From contig NZ_MUZA01000009.1 of the NCBI RefSeq assembly GCF_021442385.1, positions 87,112 to 151,111 on the forward strand: 64,000 nt of DNA, in the 5' to 3' direction. Source of the DNA: Micromonospora sp. MH99 (GTDB taxonomy: Bacteria > Actinomycetota > Actinomycetes > Mycobacteriales > Micromonosporaceae). Positions within the stretch are counted from its first letter, which is position 1; each line of letters starts with the position of its first letter. This document shows positions 14,707-23,530 of the stretch, one piece after another. Position numbers and translations under genes: made by a program. The notes below the pieces were generated by a model. That model did not search any database. It was given only the letters and a program-made list of their open reading frames with translations, and was not told where the DNA came from.

Positions 14707-17700
14707 CTACTGCCAGGCACTCTGCTGGGTGGAGACGAGATTGCCGGGGATGATCGTGCCGTTGGTGTTGTACTCGGTGTACGCCCAGAAGTCGCCCTCG
14801 GGCAGCGGCCCGTTGGGCTTCAACGTGAAGTTGACGCTCTGACCGCGCTCCGTTGTCGACGGCAGCGTGAGCGTGGCGGGCGAATACTTGGCGTTACGAC
14901 CGATGATGGCGTGCCGCAGTTCGAAGTCGACGACCGGGCCACCGGGCACCTGCGCGAACACGTACGCGGTGTAGCGCCCCGGCTCGGGCAGGAACTTGTA
15001 CGCCTGCTCCAAGCTGGTCCAGTACCTGTCACTGCTGTAGACCAGGGTGTCGCCCTTGTACAGGTACAGGTCGAGGTTGGTGTTCGGGTCTTCGGTGTTG
15101 GCTTCGACGATGATGCCCGCGGTGTTCGCCGGCACGGTGAAGTCGACAGCCTTCACGCCGGAGGCACTCGGGTCGAAGACGCCGCCGTAGACGCCGGCCG
15201 GCATTGAGTACGTCTTGCGCAGCATCGGCGTGTAACCGGTGCTGCGACCGGCGAGCGGCCCGGTGAAGCCGGGCTGGACGAAGCCGAAGGAGCCGCTGGT
15301 CATCCGACCGAACTCCTCGCCGTCGTCACCGTACGGCCGGGCGCTGATCCCCCACGGGCGAGCGGCGACCGGGATGCGGGCGCTGTGCCCCTTGCCCTTC
15401 CAGGTGATCGACCCGGTCACGTACCGGTCCCAGGGGGCGTTGCCCCGGCGCAGCGTGATGGTCACCGTCGCGGACTTGCCCGGCGCCAGCGTCACCGACG
15501 CCGGGGTGACGGCTACCTTCATGCCGGGCAGGCCGGACACCGACGACCGGTAGGTCTCGCGCGCCTTGCCCACGTTGGTCAGCGTGCGCGTGACGGTCAC
15601 CGGGTGGGTGCCGTCGTACTCGCGTAGCGAGATGGCCGGCAGGTTGAGTTCCTTGCCGTCGGGCTGGGCCGTCTGGCTGAAGGCGACCAGCTCCGCGGCG
15701 GTCGGCTCGATGACCAGGCCCGGGTCGGTGGCCCGGTTCAGGTTGATGAAGCCGCTGCCCTGGTCCAGCGGGCTGGTGGTGCCGACGGTGTCGGTCGCGG
15801 TGGTCCGCAGCGCCGAGGCGACCCGGCCCGGCGTCCAGTCCGGGTGGGTGGCACGCAGGACCGCCGCCGCGCCGGCCACGTACGGCGACGCCATCGAGGT
15901 GCCCGAGTACGCGTCGAAGTCCCGCCCGAAGTTGCCCGCCGGTGAGACGGCGGCGATGATGTCCGACCCCGGGGCGACCAGGTCCGGCTTGAAGACGCCG
16001 AAGGTCACCTTGTCGGGGCCGGTGGAGGAGAAGTCCGCGACGCTGGGGACGCCCGGAACGCTGGAGCCGTCACCGCCGGTGCGCAGGGACACCGTCGCGT
16101 CGGTGGGGTGACGCATCAGGTAGTTGAACAGCGTGCCGGCCTGCTTCTCGGTCGGCAGGTACACCACCGGGAAGTTGTAGATCGAGTTGACCCGGTAGTT
16201 GCCGACCGGGTCGAACAGCACCATCGCTGCCCCGCCCTTGGTCTTGACCTCGGCGGCGGAGGCGAACGTGTCGGACAGCGCGCAGGCGACGACCTTGCCC
16301 TTGATCTTGGCCGCGTCCAGGCTGCCCGGTTCGCAGTAGACGGCGCCCAGCTCCGGCGATCCGGCCTGGTCGCCGAAGACCATCGCCCGCGCGGCGCCAC
16401 CGGGCAGCGCGTCCAGCGAGCCGCCGACCAGCTTCGTGCCGTCGCCCAGCTTGAGCGTCGCCTCGTCGAGGTTGGTCACCGCCGCGCCGACAGTGGTCAC
16501 CCAGGGTGCCGCGTTGCTGATGGCGCCGCTCACGATGCCGGTGTTTCCGGCCGACGCCGCCACGAAGACCCCGGAGAGGGTGGCGTTGAGGAAGGCGACA
16601 CCGATGGGGGTGTTGGCCTCCCAGTCGCCGAGCTGCGAGCCGATCGAGAAGTTCAGGACCTGCACGCCGTCGGCGACGGCCGCGTCGATGCCGGCGATGA
16701 TGTCGGCGTCGAAGCCCATCCCGGCCCAGAGCACCTTGTAGACGGCGATCTGTGCGTCCGGCGCCACCCCGGAGATCGGGCCGAAGCGCCGACCGTCGAT
16801 GGTGACGTCCGAGATCGGCAGACCGGCGGCAGTCGAGGCGGTGTGCGTGCCGTGCCCCTCCATGTCGCGGGGAGAGAGCAGCTCACCCTCGGGCACCGAG
16901 CCGCCGCCCGCGAGCCACGTGTCGGCGAAGTACCGGGCACCCACGATCTTGCCGTTGCAGTGCTCGGCCACGAAGGCCACGCCGGTCTGGCACGTGCCGT
17001 GCCAGGTCGGGGGCGCGGGCATCTTCTTGGCGAACGAGGCGCTCTCCGGCCAGATGCCGGTGTCCAGGACGCCGATCACCGTGCCCGCGCCGGTCGCGGG
17101 ACCGGGCTTGACCGGCTTGGTGGTGGTGCGCTCGGCCGCGGACCGCTCGGCCCCACCCGGGGAGGCGGCGGTCGGGGTGGCGGCCGTCGTGGTGGTCGCG
17201 AGTGGCGACGTCGATCGGGTGCCGAGCGCGCGTGCGGCGGTGACGGCGCGAACGCGCTTGTCCGCCCGCAACGCGGTCGCCTGCTGAGCGGTCAGCTTGG
17301 CCGAAAAGCCGTTGAAGGCGGCGGTGTAGGCCGCCTTGACCTGGACACCGGCCGCGGCGGCGACGGCGGCCCGCTGCGTGTCGAGGTGCCGGCGGTACGC
17401 CTGCGACGGCGCGGACGTCACGTCCAGACGGCCACCCGGCGTCGGGCGGGTTCGCGCCAGCCCCGAGGTCCCACCGACGTACGTGGTCAGCGGGGCCTCG
17501 GCCAGCTCGACGATGTAGACGCCGGAGCCGGACGCGTCCACGGCGGCCTTCGGGCTGGTCTCACTGTTGCCGGGGCGACGGTCCGCCCCGTCGGTCAGGG
17601 TGGTGCGCCGGTCGGATCCGGTGGAGAAGTAACCCGGCCCGCTGCTGGCTGGCCGGTCCCCCGGGGCCGCCGACGCCGATCCCGCTACACCGGTTGTGCC

Positions 17701-17772
17701 GGTGATCATCGCGACGACCAGCGTCGGTATCGCCAGCCTTCGCAGCCTGTTCCCGCTCGTGCGTGAAGACAC
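14707..17772 (-). CDS. Secreted subtilisin-like serine protease (S8) with PA insert
   Basis: Protein of 1021 residues if GTG 17772 is used; AAAGGAG lies four bases before it, while ATG 17787 (five codons upstream) has its purine tract only two bases away. Signal peptide about 1-36 (RRLAIPTLVVAMITG, ending SASA). A propeptide inhibitor domain (about 82-182, YIVELAEAPLTTY) precedes the S8 domain with Asp237 (GVLDTGIWPES), His307 (MEGHGTHTAS) and Ser626 (SGTSMASPYVAG). A protease-associated insert lies at about 455-560, followed by an Fn3-like domain (TRTLTNVGKARETYRSSVSG) and a C-terminal PPC-like beta domain (TVPANTAGIIVEANTED). Extracellular general protease; a CebR-like palindrome lies 57 bases upstream of the start. 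Confidence 0.9.
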   Translation of the reverse strand: MSSRTSGNRLRRLAIPTLVVAMITGTTGVAGSASAAPGDRPASSGPGYFSTGSDRRTTLTDGADRRPGNSETSPKAAVDASGSGVYIVELAEAPLTTYVGGTSGLARTRPTPGGRLDVTSAPSQAYRRHLDTQRAAVAAAAGVQVKAAYTAAFNGFSAKLTAQQATALRADKRVRAVTAARALGTRSTSPLATTTTAATPTAASPGGAERSAAERTTTKPVKPGPATGAGTVIGVLDTGIWPESASFAKKMPAPPTWHGTCQTGVAFVAEHCNGKIVGARYFADTWLAGGGSVPEGELLSPRDMEGHGTHTASTAAGLPISDVTIDGRRFGPISGVAPDAQIAVYKVLWAGMGFDADIIAGIDAAVADGVQVLNFSIGSQLGDWEANTPIGVAFLNATLSGVFVAASAGNTGIVSGAISNAAPWVTTVGAAVTNLDEATLKLGDGTKLVGGSLDALPGGAARAMVFGDQAGSPELGAVYCEPGSLDAAKIKGKVVACALSDTFASAAEVKTKGGAAMVLFDPVGNYRVNSIYNFPVVYLPTEKQAGTLFNYLMRHPTDATVSLRTGGDGSSVPGVPSVADFSSTGPDKVTFGVFKPDLVAPGSDIIAAVSPAGNFGRDFDAYSGTSMASPYVAGAAAVLRATHPDWTPGRVASALRTTATDTVGTTSPLDQGSGFINLNRATDPGLVIEPTAAELVAFSQTAQPDGKELNLPAISLREYDGTHPVTVTRTLTNVGKARETYRSSVSGLPGMKVAVTPASVTLAPGKSATVTITLRRGNAPWDRYVTGSITWKGKGHSARIPVAARPWGISARPYGDDGEEFGRMTSGSFGFVQPGFTGPLAGRSTGYTPMLRKTYSMPAGVYGGVFDPSASGVKAVDFTVPANTAGIIVEANTEDPNTNLDLYLYKGDTLVYSSDRYWTSLEQAYKFLPEPGRYTAYVFAQVPGGPVVDFELRHAIIGRNAKYSPATLTLPSTTERGQSVNFTLKPNGPLPEGDFWAYTEYNTNGTIIPGNLVSTQQSAWQ

Positions 17773-17828
17773 GAGACTCCTTTCCATCGCTCCCTTGTGG
17801 AGCTGCCTCATCGATCGCGACCCGCTCA

Positions 17829-17842
17829 TGGGAGCGCTCCCC
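17829..17842. promoter_or_regulatory. CebR-like operator upstream of the subtilase
   Basis: TGGGAGCGCTCCCC matches 13 of 14 positions of the CebR/CelR consensus TGGGAGCGCTCCCA known from cellulose-utilisation genes of Streptomyces and Thermobifida. The inner 12 bases are a perfect palindrome. It lies 57 bases before GTG 17772, within a normal promoter region. Confidence 0.6.
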
Positions 17843-17952
17843 CACCTAAGCCCGCGACGGTTAATCGAGGGTTTGCTCGGTGTTACGGATCGCTGGTGCA
17901 CATAAGATCACGATGCGTCAGCCGTGCCTAGATCATGTTTTCCGGTCGCAGG

Positions 17953-18048
17953 TCACGCCTGCTGCGGCCCGAACCACAGCACGGCGATGACACCCGCGAT
18001 GACGATCGCGGGCAGCACAACGTGGCGCACCAGAAGCACCCACGGCAC
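17953..18048 (-). CDS. Possible 31-residue single-span membrane peptide
   Basis: A short frame from GTG 18048 reads VPWVLLVRHVVLPAIVIAGV and then IAVLWFGPQQA before TGA. About 22 residues in a row are hydrophobic with an Arg-His at the head and no charged residue after, like a single membrane helix. It is preceded in frame by TAG and has no clear ribosome site; it begins 22 bases after the stop of the GNAT-like gene at 18070 and could be translated from the same message. It may also be chance. Confidence 0.25.
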   Translation of the reverse strand: MPWVLLVRHVVLPAIVIAGVIAVLWFGPQQA

Positions 18049-18069
18049 CAGCCGGAACTACCGGCCCGC

Positions 18070-19014
18070 TCAGATCGCGAAGCGGCCCTGACGCCACTGC
18101 CAGTGACGGCCGGCCGTCAGGTGGTCGACGATCGCCCGTTGCAGGGCGGTGCGGCGCGGCAGTTGGTCGAGCGGCGTGCTCAGGGTGCGGAACACGAAGC
18201 GCCGCACCTCGACGTCGGCGTCCAGCCCGTCGGGCTCCTCGTAGGGCTCCAGCTCGAATCGTCGCTGGAAGCGGACGATGTTGGAATCCTCGGGAAGGTA
18301 GTCCCGCAGCTGCGGGTCGAGCAGCCACGAGCCGCAGGAGAACGCCGTGTAACGCTCGTCGGGAAAGTGGCGCGGGAAGAAGGCGCGGGCCTCGTCGAGC
18401 GACGCCGAGACCGCTTGCGGGGTCAGCGGCCCCGAGTCGGGGATGTGCAGGCCGATGGCGCCGTCACCACGGTGGTGCTGCAACCGGCCCAGCTCGTAGA
18501 CGGCGCCACGCACGTGCAGCGTCAACCAGCTCTGCATGACCGGCCAACCCTCGCGGTGCATCCGCCGGTCGACGGTGAGGTTGCGACCCAGGTCCGCGAG
18601 GGTCGCCCAGGACACGGCGTCGGGAACCCCGTGGTCGCGGTGGTAGTCCCGAACGACACCGACGAGGGCGAGGTACGCGTACACGTAGAGGTGTTGCCAC
18701 GCCGGGCCCCGCTCGCGCGGCAGCTCCGGGCCCGGCGGCAGCCAGACGTAGCCGCCGAGATCGGCGCGGACCAGGGCGATCGAGCGATCCAGGAGCCAGC
18801 GCAGCTCCGGAGTCCACAGTGGTGAGTCGGGGTCGGGCCAGCCGGCCATGATCTCGGCGGCGTCGTCCGGGCGGACCGCGAGCCGGTCGAGCATCGCGAG
18901 CGCGTCGGCCTTGGCGGGCAGCGGGGCCGACGGCCGATCGCCGGCGAGGCGGTGCACACGCTCGACCGCCTCGACGGGCACTCCGAGCCGGGCGGCGGTG
19001 TCGTCCACGTCCAC
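18070..19014 (-). CDS. Two-domain GNAT-like acyltransferase
   Basis: Cytosolic protein of 314 residues. The N-terminal half (about 1-130) is an all-helical N-acyltransferase N-terminal domain (TAARLGVPVEAVERVHRLAG, DAAEIMAGWPDPDSPLWTPE) and the C-terminal half (about 135-290) a GNAT-like C-terminal domain with RNLTVDRRMHREGW, IGLHIPDSGPLTPQAVSASL and YTAFSCGSWLLDPQLRDYLP. This pairing is a defined family of predicted N-acyltransferases; substrate unknown. The end DHLTAGRHWQWRQGRFAI is typical. GTG 19014 is taken as start; GTG 19008 is equally possible. Confidence 0.7.
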   Translation of the reverse strand: MDVDDTAARLGVPVEAVERVHRLAGDRPSAPLPAKADALAMLDRLAVRPDDAAEIMAGWPDPDSPLWTPELRWLLDRSIALVRADLGGYVWLPPGPELPRERGPAWQHLYVYAYLALVGVVRDYHRDHGVPDAVSWATLADLGRNLTVDRRMHREGWPVMQSWLTLHVRGAVYELGRLQHHRGDGAIGLHIPDSGPLTPQAVSASLDEARAFFPRHFPDERYTAFSCGSWLLDPQLRDYLPEDSNIVRFQRRFELEPYEEPDGLDADVEVRRFVFRTLSTPLDQLPRRTALQRAIVDHLTAGRHWQWRQGRFAI

Positions 19015-19070
19015 CGGGCGACTCTACCGCCGGCTGGCGTTCCCGCGCGGCCGGCATCTTCTCACCAGCG

Positions 19071-20276
19071 TCACGCGAGACGCCTCCAGAGCACTGTGAG
19101 CAGTGCGGCGAAGCCCAGGCCGAGGAGTGGGGCGACGCCGATCCCGGCGAGCGTGCAGGCGACCGCGACAAGCGCCGGCGGCATCCAGCACCAGGCGGGC
19201 ACCCTCCGCGCGGTCCGGCCGCGGCGGCGGGCCGCCGCCTCGGTCGCCATCGGCACCACCAGCACCGGCAGCGCGGCGGCCAGCAGCGTCAACCAGGGCA
19301 GCACGAGACGGTCGAAGCGCGCCACCGCCAGCAGCCCGCCGAGCACCGCGACGGCGACCATCGCGGGCCGCGCCGGCACCCGCGGCGTCAGGCCGCGCAC
19401 CGCCAGCGCCCCGGAGTAGGTGGTGGTCAACGCCGCCGCGAAGACGGCCACCGCGACGAACAGATTGGCGTACGCGGCCAGCCCCGACCCGGCGGCGAGG
19501 AGCGCGACCACGTCCGCCGAGCCGGTACGCAGCCACAGGCCGGCACCCGCGAGCACACCCAGCAACGCCGGCCCGATCAGCAGCCCCACGCACCAGGCCA
19601 GGTCCCGCCGCCGGGCGAGACCCACGCTGAAGTCCGGCGCCCGCAACGCGAACACCGCCGCGTAGCCGATCAGCGCGGCACCGTCGGCCAGCCCACCGGC
19701 GGCGAGACGCACCGGGGCACCGGGCGGCGGCAGCACGGTCAGGCACCAGCCGACCAGCACCACCGCGCTGAGCGTGGTGAGCACCGCGACCCGGTTGCCG
19801 TACCGGGCCGGCGCCCAGGAGACGGCGAGGACCGCCACCTCCAGCAGCGCCGGCCCGGCCCAGCCCGGCAGGTGCGCCAACGCCGCGAGGGACGCGCCGC
19901 CGAGCCCGACGTTGAACCCGTTCCAGCCGATCATCGACACGGTCAGCACTGCCGCCAACAACAGCCGTGACGTGTCGCCCAGGTACGCGGGCAGCACCGC
20001 CGTCAACGTCCCGCCGTCACCGAGCGGCCGGCGCAGGCCGATCCGGCCCTGCCCCCGGAGCAGCGCTGCCATCAGCGCCCCGCCGACCAGCAGCCCGGTC
20101 ACCGGCACCGCGCCGCCGTGCCGGGCGGCCATCGCCGCACCGAGCACCAGGGTGGCCGGCGCGGTGCCGATGCCCAGCCAGGCGCCGGCCGCCGACGGCC
20201 AGCGCCGACCGGGTGGCTCGTCCCGGGACGGCGTCCGCGCGCCGGCCGGCCCGCCGTCGGACAGTCGCTCAGACAA
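19071..20276 (-). CDS. NCS1 (cytosine-permease)-like membrane transporter
   Basis: Integral membrane protein of about 401 residues with some ten to twelve hydrophobic segments (GAWLGIGTAPATLVLGAAMA, LLLAAVLTVSMIGWNGFNVG, VAVLTTLSAVVLVGWCLTVL and others). The GWNGFNVGLGGASLAAL motif resembles the substrate-site helix of cytosine/purine permeases. I start at TTG 20276, where TTGTCTGA overlaps the stop of the isomerase gene; longer frames would run far into that gene. It is the last gene of the LacI-controlled operon, so it probably imports the substrate or a breakdown product by ion coupling, next to the ABC importer encoded in the same operon. Confidence 0.65.
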   Translation of the reverse strand: MSERLSDGGPAGARTPSRDEPPGRRWPSAAGAWLGIGTAPATLVLGAAMAARHGGAVPVTGLLVGGALMAALLRGQGRIGLRRPLGDGGTLTAVLPAYLGDTSRLLLAAVLTVSMIGWNGFNVGLGGASLAALAHLPGWAGPALLEVAVLAVSWAPARYGNRVAVLTTLSAVVLVGWCLTVLPPPGAPVRLAAGGLADGAALIGYAAVFALRAPDFSVGLARRRDLAWCVGLLIGPALLGVLAGAGLWLRTGSADVVALLAAGSGLAAYANLFVAVAVFAAALTTTYSGALAVRGLTPRVPARPAMVAVAVLGGLLAVARFDRLVLPWLTLLAAALPVLVVPMATEAAARRRGRTARRVPAWCWMPPALVAVACTLAGIGVAPLLGLGFAALLTVLWRRLA

Positions 20277-21072
20277 CGTGGCGCAGGTAACCGGCGATCG
20301 CCTCGTCCAGCACCTGTGCACCGGGACGCGCCCACACCTCGGCGGAGAAGACCTCCACCTCGATCGGCCCGCGGTAGCCGGCCGCGTCGACCGCCTCGCG
20401 CAGCCGGCGCAACTCGATGCACCCGTCGCCGGGCAGCGCCCGGCCGAGCAGCACCCCCTCGGGCAGCGGGGTCACCCAGTCGCAGACCTGGAACGCGGCG
20501 ATCCGCGCGCCGGCCCGCGCGATCTGCGCGTACACCGTGTCGTCCCACCACACGTGATACGCGTCGACGACCACGCCGACCACCGCCGGGTCGAACCGCT
20601 CGGCGATGTCCAGCGCCTGGCCGAGGGTGGCGATCACGCACCGGTCGGCGGCGAACATCGGGTGCAGCGGCTCGATGGCCAACCGGACGCCGGCCGCGGC
20701 CGCGTGCGGGGCCAACTCGCCGATCGCGTCGGCGACCCGACGGCGGGCGCCGTCGATGTCCCGACTGCCGGACGGCAGACCGCCGGAGACCAGCACCAGC
20801 TCGGGTGCGCCCAGCGCGGCGGCCTCCTCGATGGCCCGCAGGTTCTCCGTACGCCAGTCGTCGGCGGTGAAGAAGCCACCCCGGCACAGGGACGTGACGA
20901 CGAGGCCGGCGTCGCGGACCAGTTTCGCCGAGCGGGCCAGCCCGTACCCGGCCACCGGCTCCCGCCACAACCCGATGCCCGGCACGCCGGCCGCCACGCA
21001 ACCGGCGACCACGTCGGGCAGCGCCCAGTGCTGGGCGGTGGCCTGGTTGAACGAGAAGCGCGTGAGGCTCAC
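20269..21072 (-). CDS. Sugar-phosphate isomerase/epimerase-like TIM barrel (AP endonuclease 2 family)
   Basis: Protein of 267 residues from GTG 21072 (VSLTRFSFNQATAQHWAL). TIM-barrel strands with metal ligands are recognisable: VRLAIEPLHPMF (Glu, His), VGVVVDAYHVWWDD (Asp, His), IAAFQVCDWVTPL and GPIEVEVFSAEVW (Glu), the xylose-isomerase-like set for a divalent metal. Such enzymes act as 3-keto-sugar or inosose isomerases, epimerases or dehydratases. An in-frame start at GTG 21192, overlapping the upstream stop, would add 40 residues made of two identical 20-residue units encoded by the 60-bp repeat; I regard these as acquired by repeat insertion. The downstream permease overlaps its stop. 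Confidence 0.8.
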   Translation of the reverse strand: MSLTRFSFNQATAQHWALPDVVAGCVAAGVPGIGLWREPVAGYGLARSAKLVRDAGLVVTSLCRGGFFTADDWRTENLRAIEEAAALGAPELVLVSGGLPSGSRDIDGARRRVADAIGELAPHAAAAGVRLAIEPLHPMFAADRCVIATLGQALDIAERFDPAVVGVVVDAYHVWWDDTVYAQIARAGARIAAFQVCDWVTPLPEGVLLGRALPGDGCIELRRLREAVDAAGYRGPIEVEVFSAEVWARPGAQVLDEAIAGYLRHVV

Positions 21073-21195
21073 TGGGCTGTTCTTCGTTCGCGACTGCGGG
21101 GCTCGCAAACCCGGCTCACTCCTCGCGCTCACTGGGCTGTTCTTCGTTCGCGACTGCGGGGCTCGCAAACCCGGCTCACTCCTCGCGTTCACTGG
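21067..21195. repeat. 60-bp element in tandem at an operon junction
   Basis: Two copies (21067-21126 and 21127-21186) are identical over 60 bases, and GTTCACTGG (21187-21195) begins a partial third. The unit contains GCGGGGCTCGCAAACCCGGC, whose ends are rich in short inverted motifs. On the minus strand each copy starts at CAGTGA, so the junction repeats the stop/start signal of the flanking genes. Sixty bases keep the frame open. I recall similar sequence scattered in Micromonospora genomes, which would make it a dispersed element. Confidence 0.9.
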
Positions 21196-22343
21196 ACGAC
21201 ACCCGCCACGGTGAAGAACGCCCGCGCGCGGGCGGCGGCCAGGTCGGCGTCGGGCAGCAGCCCGGCCGCGTCGGCCAGGGTGAGCAGGGTCGCCAGGTGC
21301 GCCGGGGACCGCCCGGACTGCGCGCCGCCGACCATGGTGAAGTGGTCCTGGTGGCCGGCCAGCCAGGCCAGGAACACGATCCCCGTCTTGTAGTGCCAGG
21401 TCGGTGCCGCGAACAGGTGCCGGGCCAGCGGCACGGTCGGCGCGAAGATCTCGTCGTACGTCGCCAGGTCGCCCCGGTCGAGGGCCGCCAGCGCGGCGGC
21501 GGCGGCCGGCGCGATCGCCGCGAACACCCCGAGCAGCGCGTCGGAGTGGCCCACCTCGTCACCCCGGATCAGCTCCGGGTAGTGGAAGTCGTCGCCGGTG
21601 TAGAGGCGTACGCCCGCCGGTAGCCGGCGGCGCAACGCGATCTCCCGGCCGGCGTCCAGCAGCGATACCTTGATGCCGTCCACTGAAGACTGATGCGCCT
21701 TGATCAGCTCGACGACCGTGTCGGCGGCCAGGTCCAGATCGGCGGATCCCCAGTAGCCGGCCAACGCCGGGTCGAACATCGGGCCCAGCCAGTGCAGCAC
21801 CACCGGCTCGTCGGCGGCGGTCAGCAGCTCGTCGTACACCCGGAGGTAGTCCTCGGGGCCACGGGCGGCGGCGGCCAGGTGCCGGCTGCACATCAGCACC
21901 GGCCTGGCGCCGGCCGCGCGGACGTCGTCGAGCTGTTCGCGGTACGCGGCGGCGACCGCCGACAGGGTGGCCGGGCCGGACGGCAGCTGGTCGGTGCCGA
22001 CACCCGCGACGATCCGGCCGCCCACGGCACGGGCCTCGGCGGCGCTGCGCCGGATCAGCTCCCGGGTGGCCGGGTAGTCCAGGCCCATCCCCCGCTGGGC
22101 GGTGTCCATCGCCTCGGCGACCCCCAGCCCGTACGACCACAGGTGCCGCCGGAACGCGAGTGTGGTGTCCCAGTCCACGGCCGCCGGGGCCCCCGGCACG
22201 TTCTCCGCGCCCGGGTCGGCGACCACGTGCGCGGCGGCGTACGCGATCCGGCCGGTCGCCGGGGCGGCCGGGCGGGCGAAGCCGGTCCCCCCGGCCAGCC
22301 GGTGTCGCCGCCCGTCCGGCAGCACCACGTCGGCGGCGCTCAC
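21189..22343 (-). CDS. DUF993 family protein (dihydrodipicolinate-synthase-like barrel)
   Basis: Protein of 384 residues from GTG 22343, overlapping the dehydrogenase stop by GTGA. Blocks such as DWDTTLAFRRHLWSYGLGVA, EAMDTAQRGMGLDYPATREL, ADEPVVLHWLGPMFDPAL, SVDGIKVSLLDAGREIALRR and VRLYTGDDFHYPELI are those of the DUF993 family, a branch of the DHDPS/aldolase barrels. The lysine in DGIKVSLL stands about where a Schiff-base lysine would be. The biochemical role is not known; with a Gfo/Idh dehydrogenase and an isomerase on either side, aldol cleavage or dehydration of an oxidised sugar is a reasonable guess. Confidence 0.8.
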   Translation of the reverse strand: MSAADVVLPDGRRHRLAGGTGFARPAAPATGRIAYAAAHVVADPGAENVPGAPAAVDWDTTLAFRRHLWSYGLGVAEAMDTAQRGMGLDYPATRELIRRSAAEARAVGGRIVAGVGTDQLPSGPATLSAVAAAYREQLDDVRAAGARPVLMCSRHLAAAARGPEDYLRVYDELLTAADEPVVLHWLGPMFDPALAGYWGSADLDLAADTVVELIKAHQSSVDGIKVSLLDAGREIALRRRLPAGVRLYTGDDFHYPELIRGDEVGHSDALLGVFAAIAPAAAAALAALDRGDLATYDEIFAPTVPLARHLFAAPTWHYKTGIVFLAWLAGHQDHFTMVGGAQSGRSPAHLATLLTLADAAGLLPDADLAAARARAFFTVAGVVQ

Positions 22344-23491
22344 GCGCGCAGCTCCGGGACCTGGACGCGGACCCCCTCGCGGGCCGCGCGCAGCCCCAGC
22401 TCGGCGAGCTGTACGCCGCGCGCGCCGGCCAGGAAGTCCCACTGGAACGGCTCGCCGGCCACGACGTGCCGCAGGAACGCCTCCCACTGCACCCGGAAGC
22501 CGTTGTCGAACTCCTCGTTGTCGGGCACCTCGCTCCACTGGGCGCGGAAGTCCTCGGTGACCGGCAGGTCCGGGTTCCACACCGGCTTCGGAGTGACCGC
22601 CCGGTGCTGCACCCGACAGTTGCGCAACCCGGCGACGGCGCTGCCCTCGGTGCCGTCGACCTGGAACTCCACCAGCTCGTCGCGGTACACCCGTACACCC
22701 CAGGACGAGTTGATCTGCGCGATGATCCCGCCGTCGAGTTCGAAGATGGCGTACGCGGCGTCGTCGGCGGTGGCCGCGTAGGTGCGGCCGTCCTCGTCGA
22801 CGCGCTCGGGCACGTGGGTGGCTGTCACGCAGGAGACCGCGTTGACCCGGCCGAACAGCTCCTCCAGGACGTAGTGCCAGTGCGGGAACATGTCGGACGT
22901 GATCCCGCCGCCGTCCTCGGCCCGGTAGTTCCAGGACGGGCGCTGGGCCGGCTGCCAGTCGCCCTCGAAGACCCAGTAGCCGAACTCCCCCCGCACCGAG
23001 AGGATCCGGCCGAAGAAGCGGCCGTCGATGAGCCGCTTGAGCTTGCGCAGACCGGGCAGGAACAGCTTGTCCTGCACGACGCCGGTGCGGATGCCGGCCG
23101 CGGCGGCGGCCCGGGCCAGGTCGAGCGCGCCGGCGGTGTCCTCGGCCAGGGGCTTCTCGGTGTAGATGTGCTTGCCGGCCTCGATCGCCTGACGGATCGC
23201 CTTCTCCCGCTGCTGGGTGACCTGGGCGTCGAAGTAGATCTCGACGTCGTCCCGGGCCAGCGCCGAGGTCAGGTCGGTGGTCCAGTCGCTGAGGCCGTGC
23301 CGTTCGGCGAGCTCGCGGAGCTTCGTCTCGTTGCGCCCGACCAGGACCGGTTCCGGCCAGATGGTCGTGCCGTCGGCCACCGGCACACCGCCGGACTGGC
23401 GGATGGCCAGCAGGGACCGGACGAGGTGCTGGCGGTAGCCCATCCGTCCGGTCACGCCGTTGACGATGATGCCGATGGACCTGCGGGTCAT
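22340..23491 (-). CDS. Gfo/Idh/MocA-family NAD(P)-dependent oxidoreductase
   Basis: Protein of 383 residues. N-terminal Rossmann fold (SIGIIVNGVTGRMGYRQHL, residues 4-22), the family hallmark EKP (IYTEKPLAEDTAGALDLARA near residue 111), and a C-terminal substrate domain (GRILSVRGEFGYWVFEGDW, GGITSDMFPHWHYVLEELFG). Such enzymes oxidise or reduce hydroxyls of sugars and cyclitols with NAD(P). AAGGAAC precedes the ATG. It is followed with overlap by DUF993 and preceded at 38 bases by the importer ATPase, placing it as the first catabolic step after uptake. Confidence 0.9.
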   Translation of the reverse strand: MTRRSIGIIVNGVTGRMGYRQHLVRSLLAIRQSGGVPVADGTTIWPEPVLVGRNETKLRELAERHGLSDWTTDLTSALARDDVEIYFDAQVTQQREKAIRQAIEAGKHIYTEKPLAEDTAGALDLARAAAAAGIRTGVVQDKLFLPGLRKLKRLIDGRFFGRILSVRGEFGYWVFEGDWQPAQRPSWNYRAEDGGGITSDMFPHWHYVLEELFGRVNAVSCVTATHVPERVDEDGRTYAATADDAAYAIFELDGGIIAQINSSWGVRVYRDELVEFQVDGTEGSAVAGLRNCRVQHRAVTPKPVWNPDLPVTEDFRAQWSEVPDNEEFDNGFRVQWEAFLRHVVAGEPFQWDFLAGARGVQLAELGLRAAREGVRVQVPELRA

Positions 23492-23530
23492 GGTGTTCCT
23501 TCCGTCGTGCTGGGTGGTGCCGATCCGCGT

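Noticed and set aside
16108..17766. A 552-codon plus-strand frame inside the first subtilase
   Set aside because: Shadow of third-position GC; no ribosome site or domain.
20277..20321. Longer N-terminus for the NCS1-like permease starting at 20321
   Set aside because: It would overlap the isomerase gene by about 50 bases and add a polar segment without similarity; the TTG overlapping the stop is more plausible.
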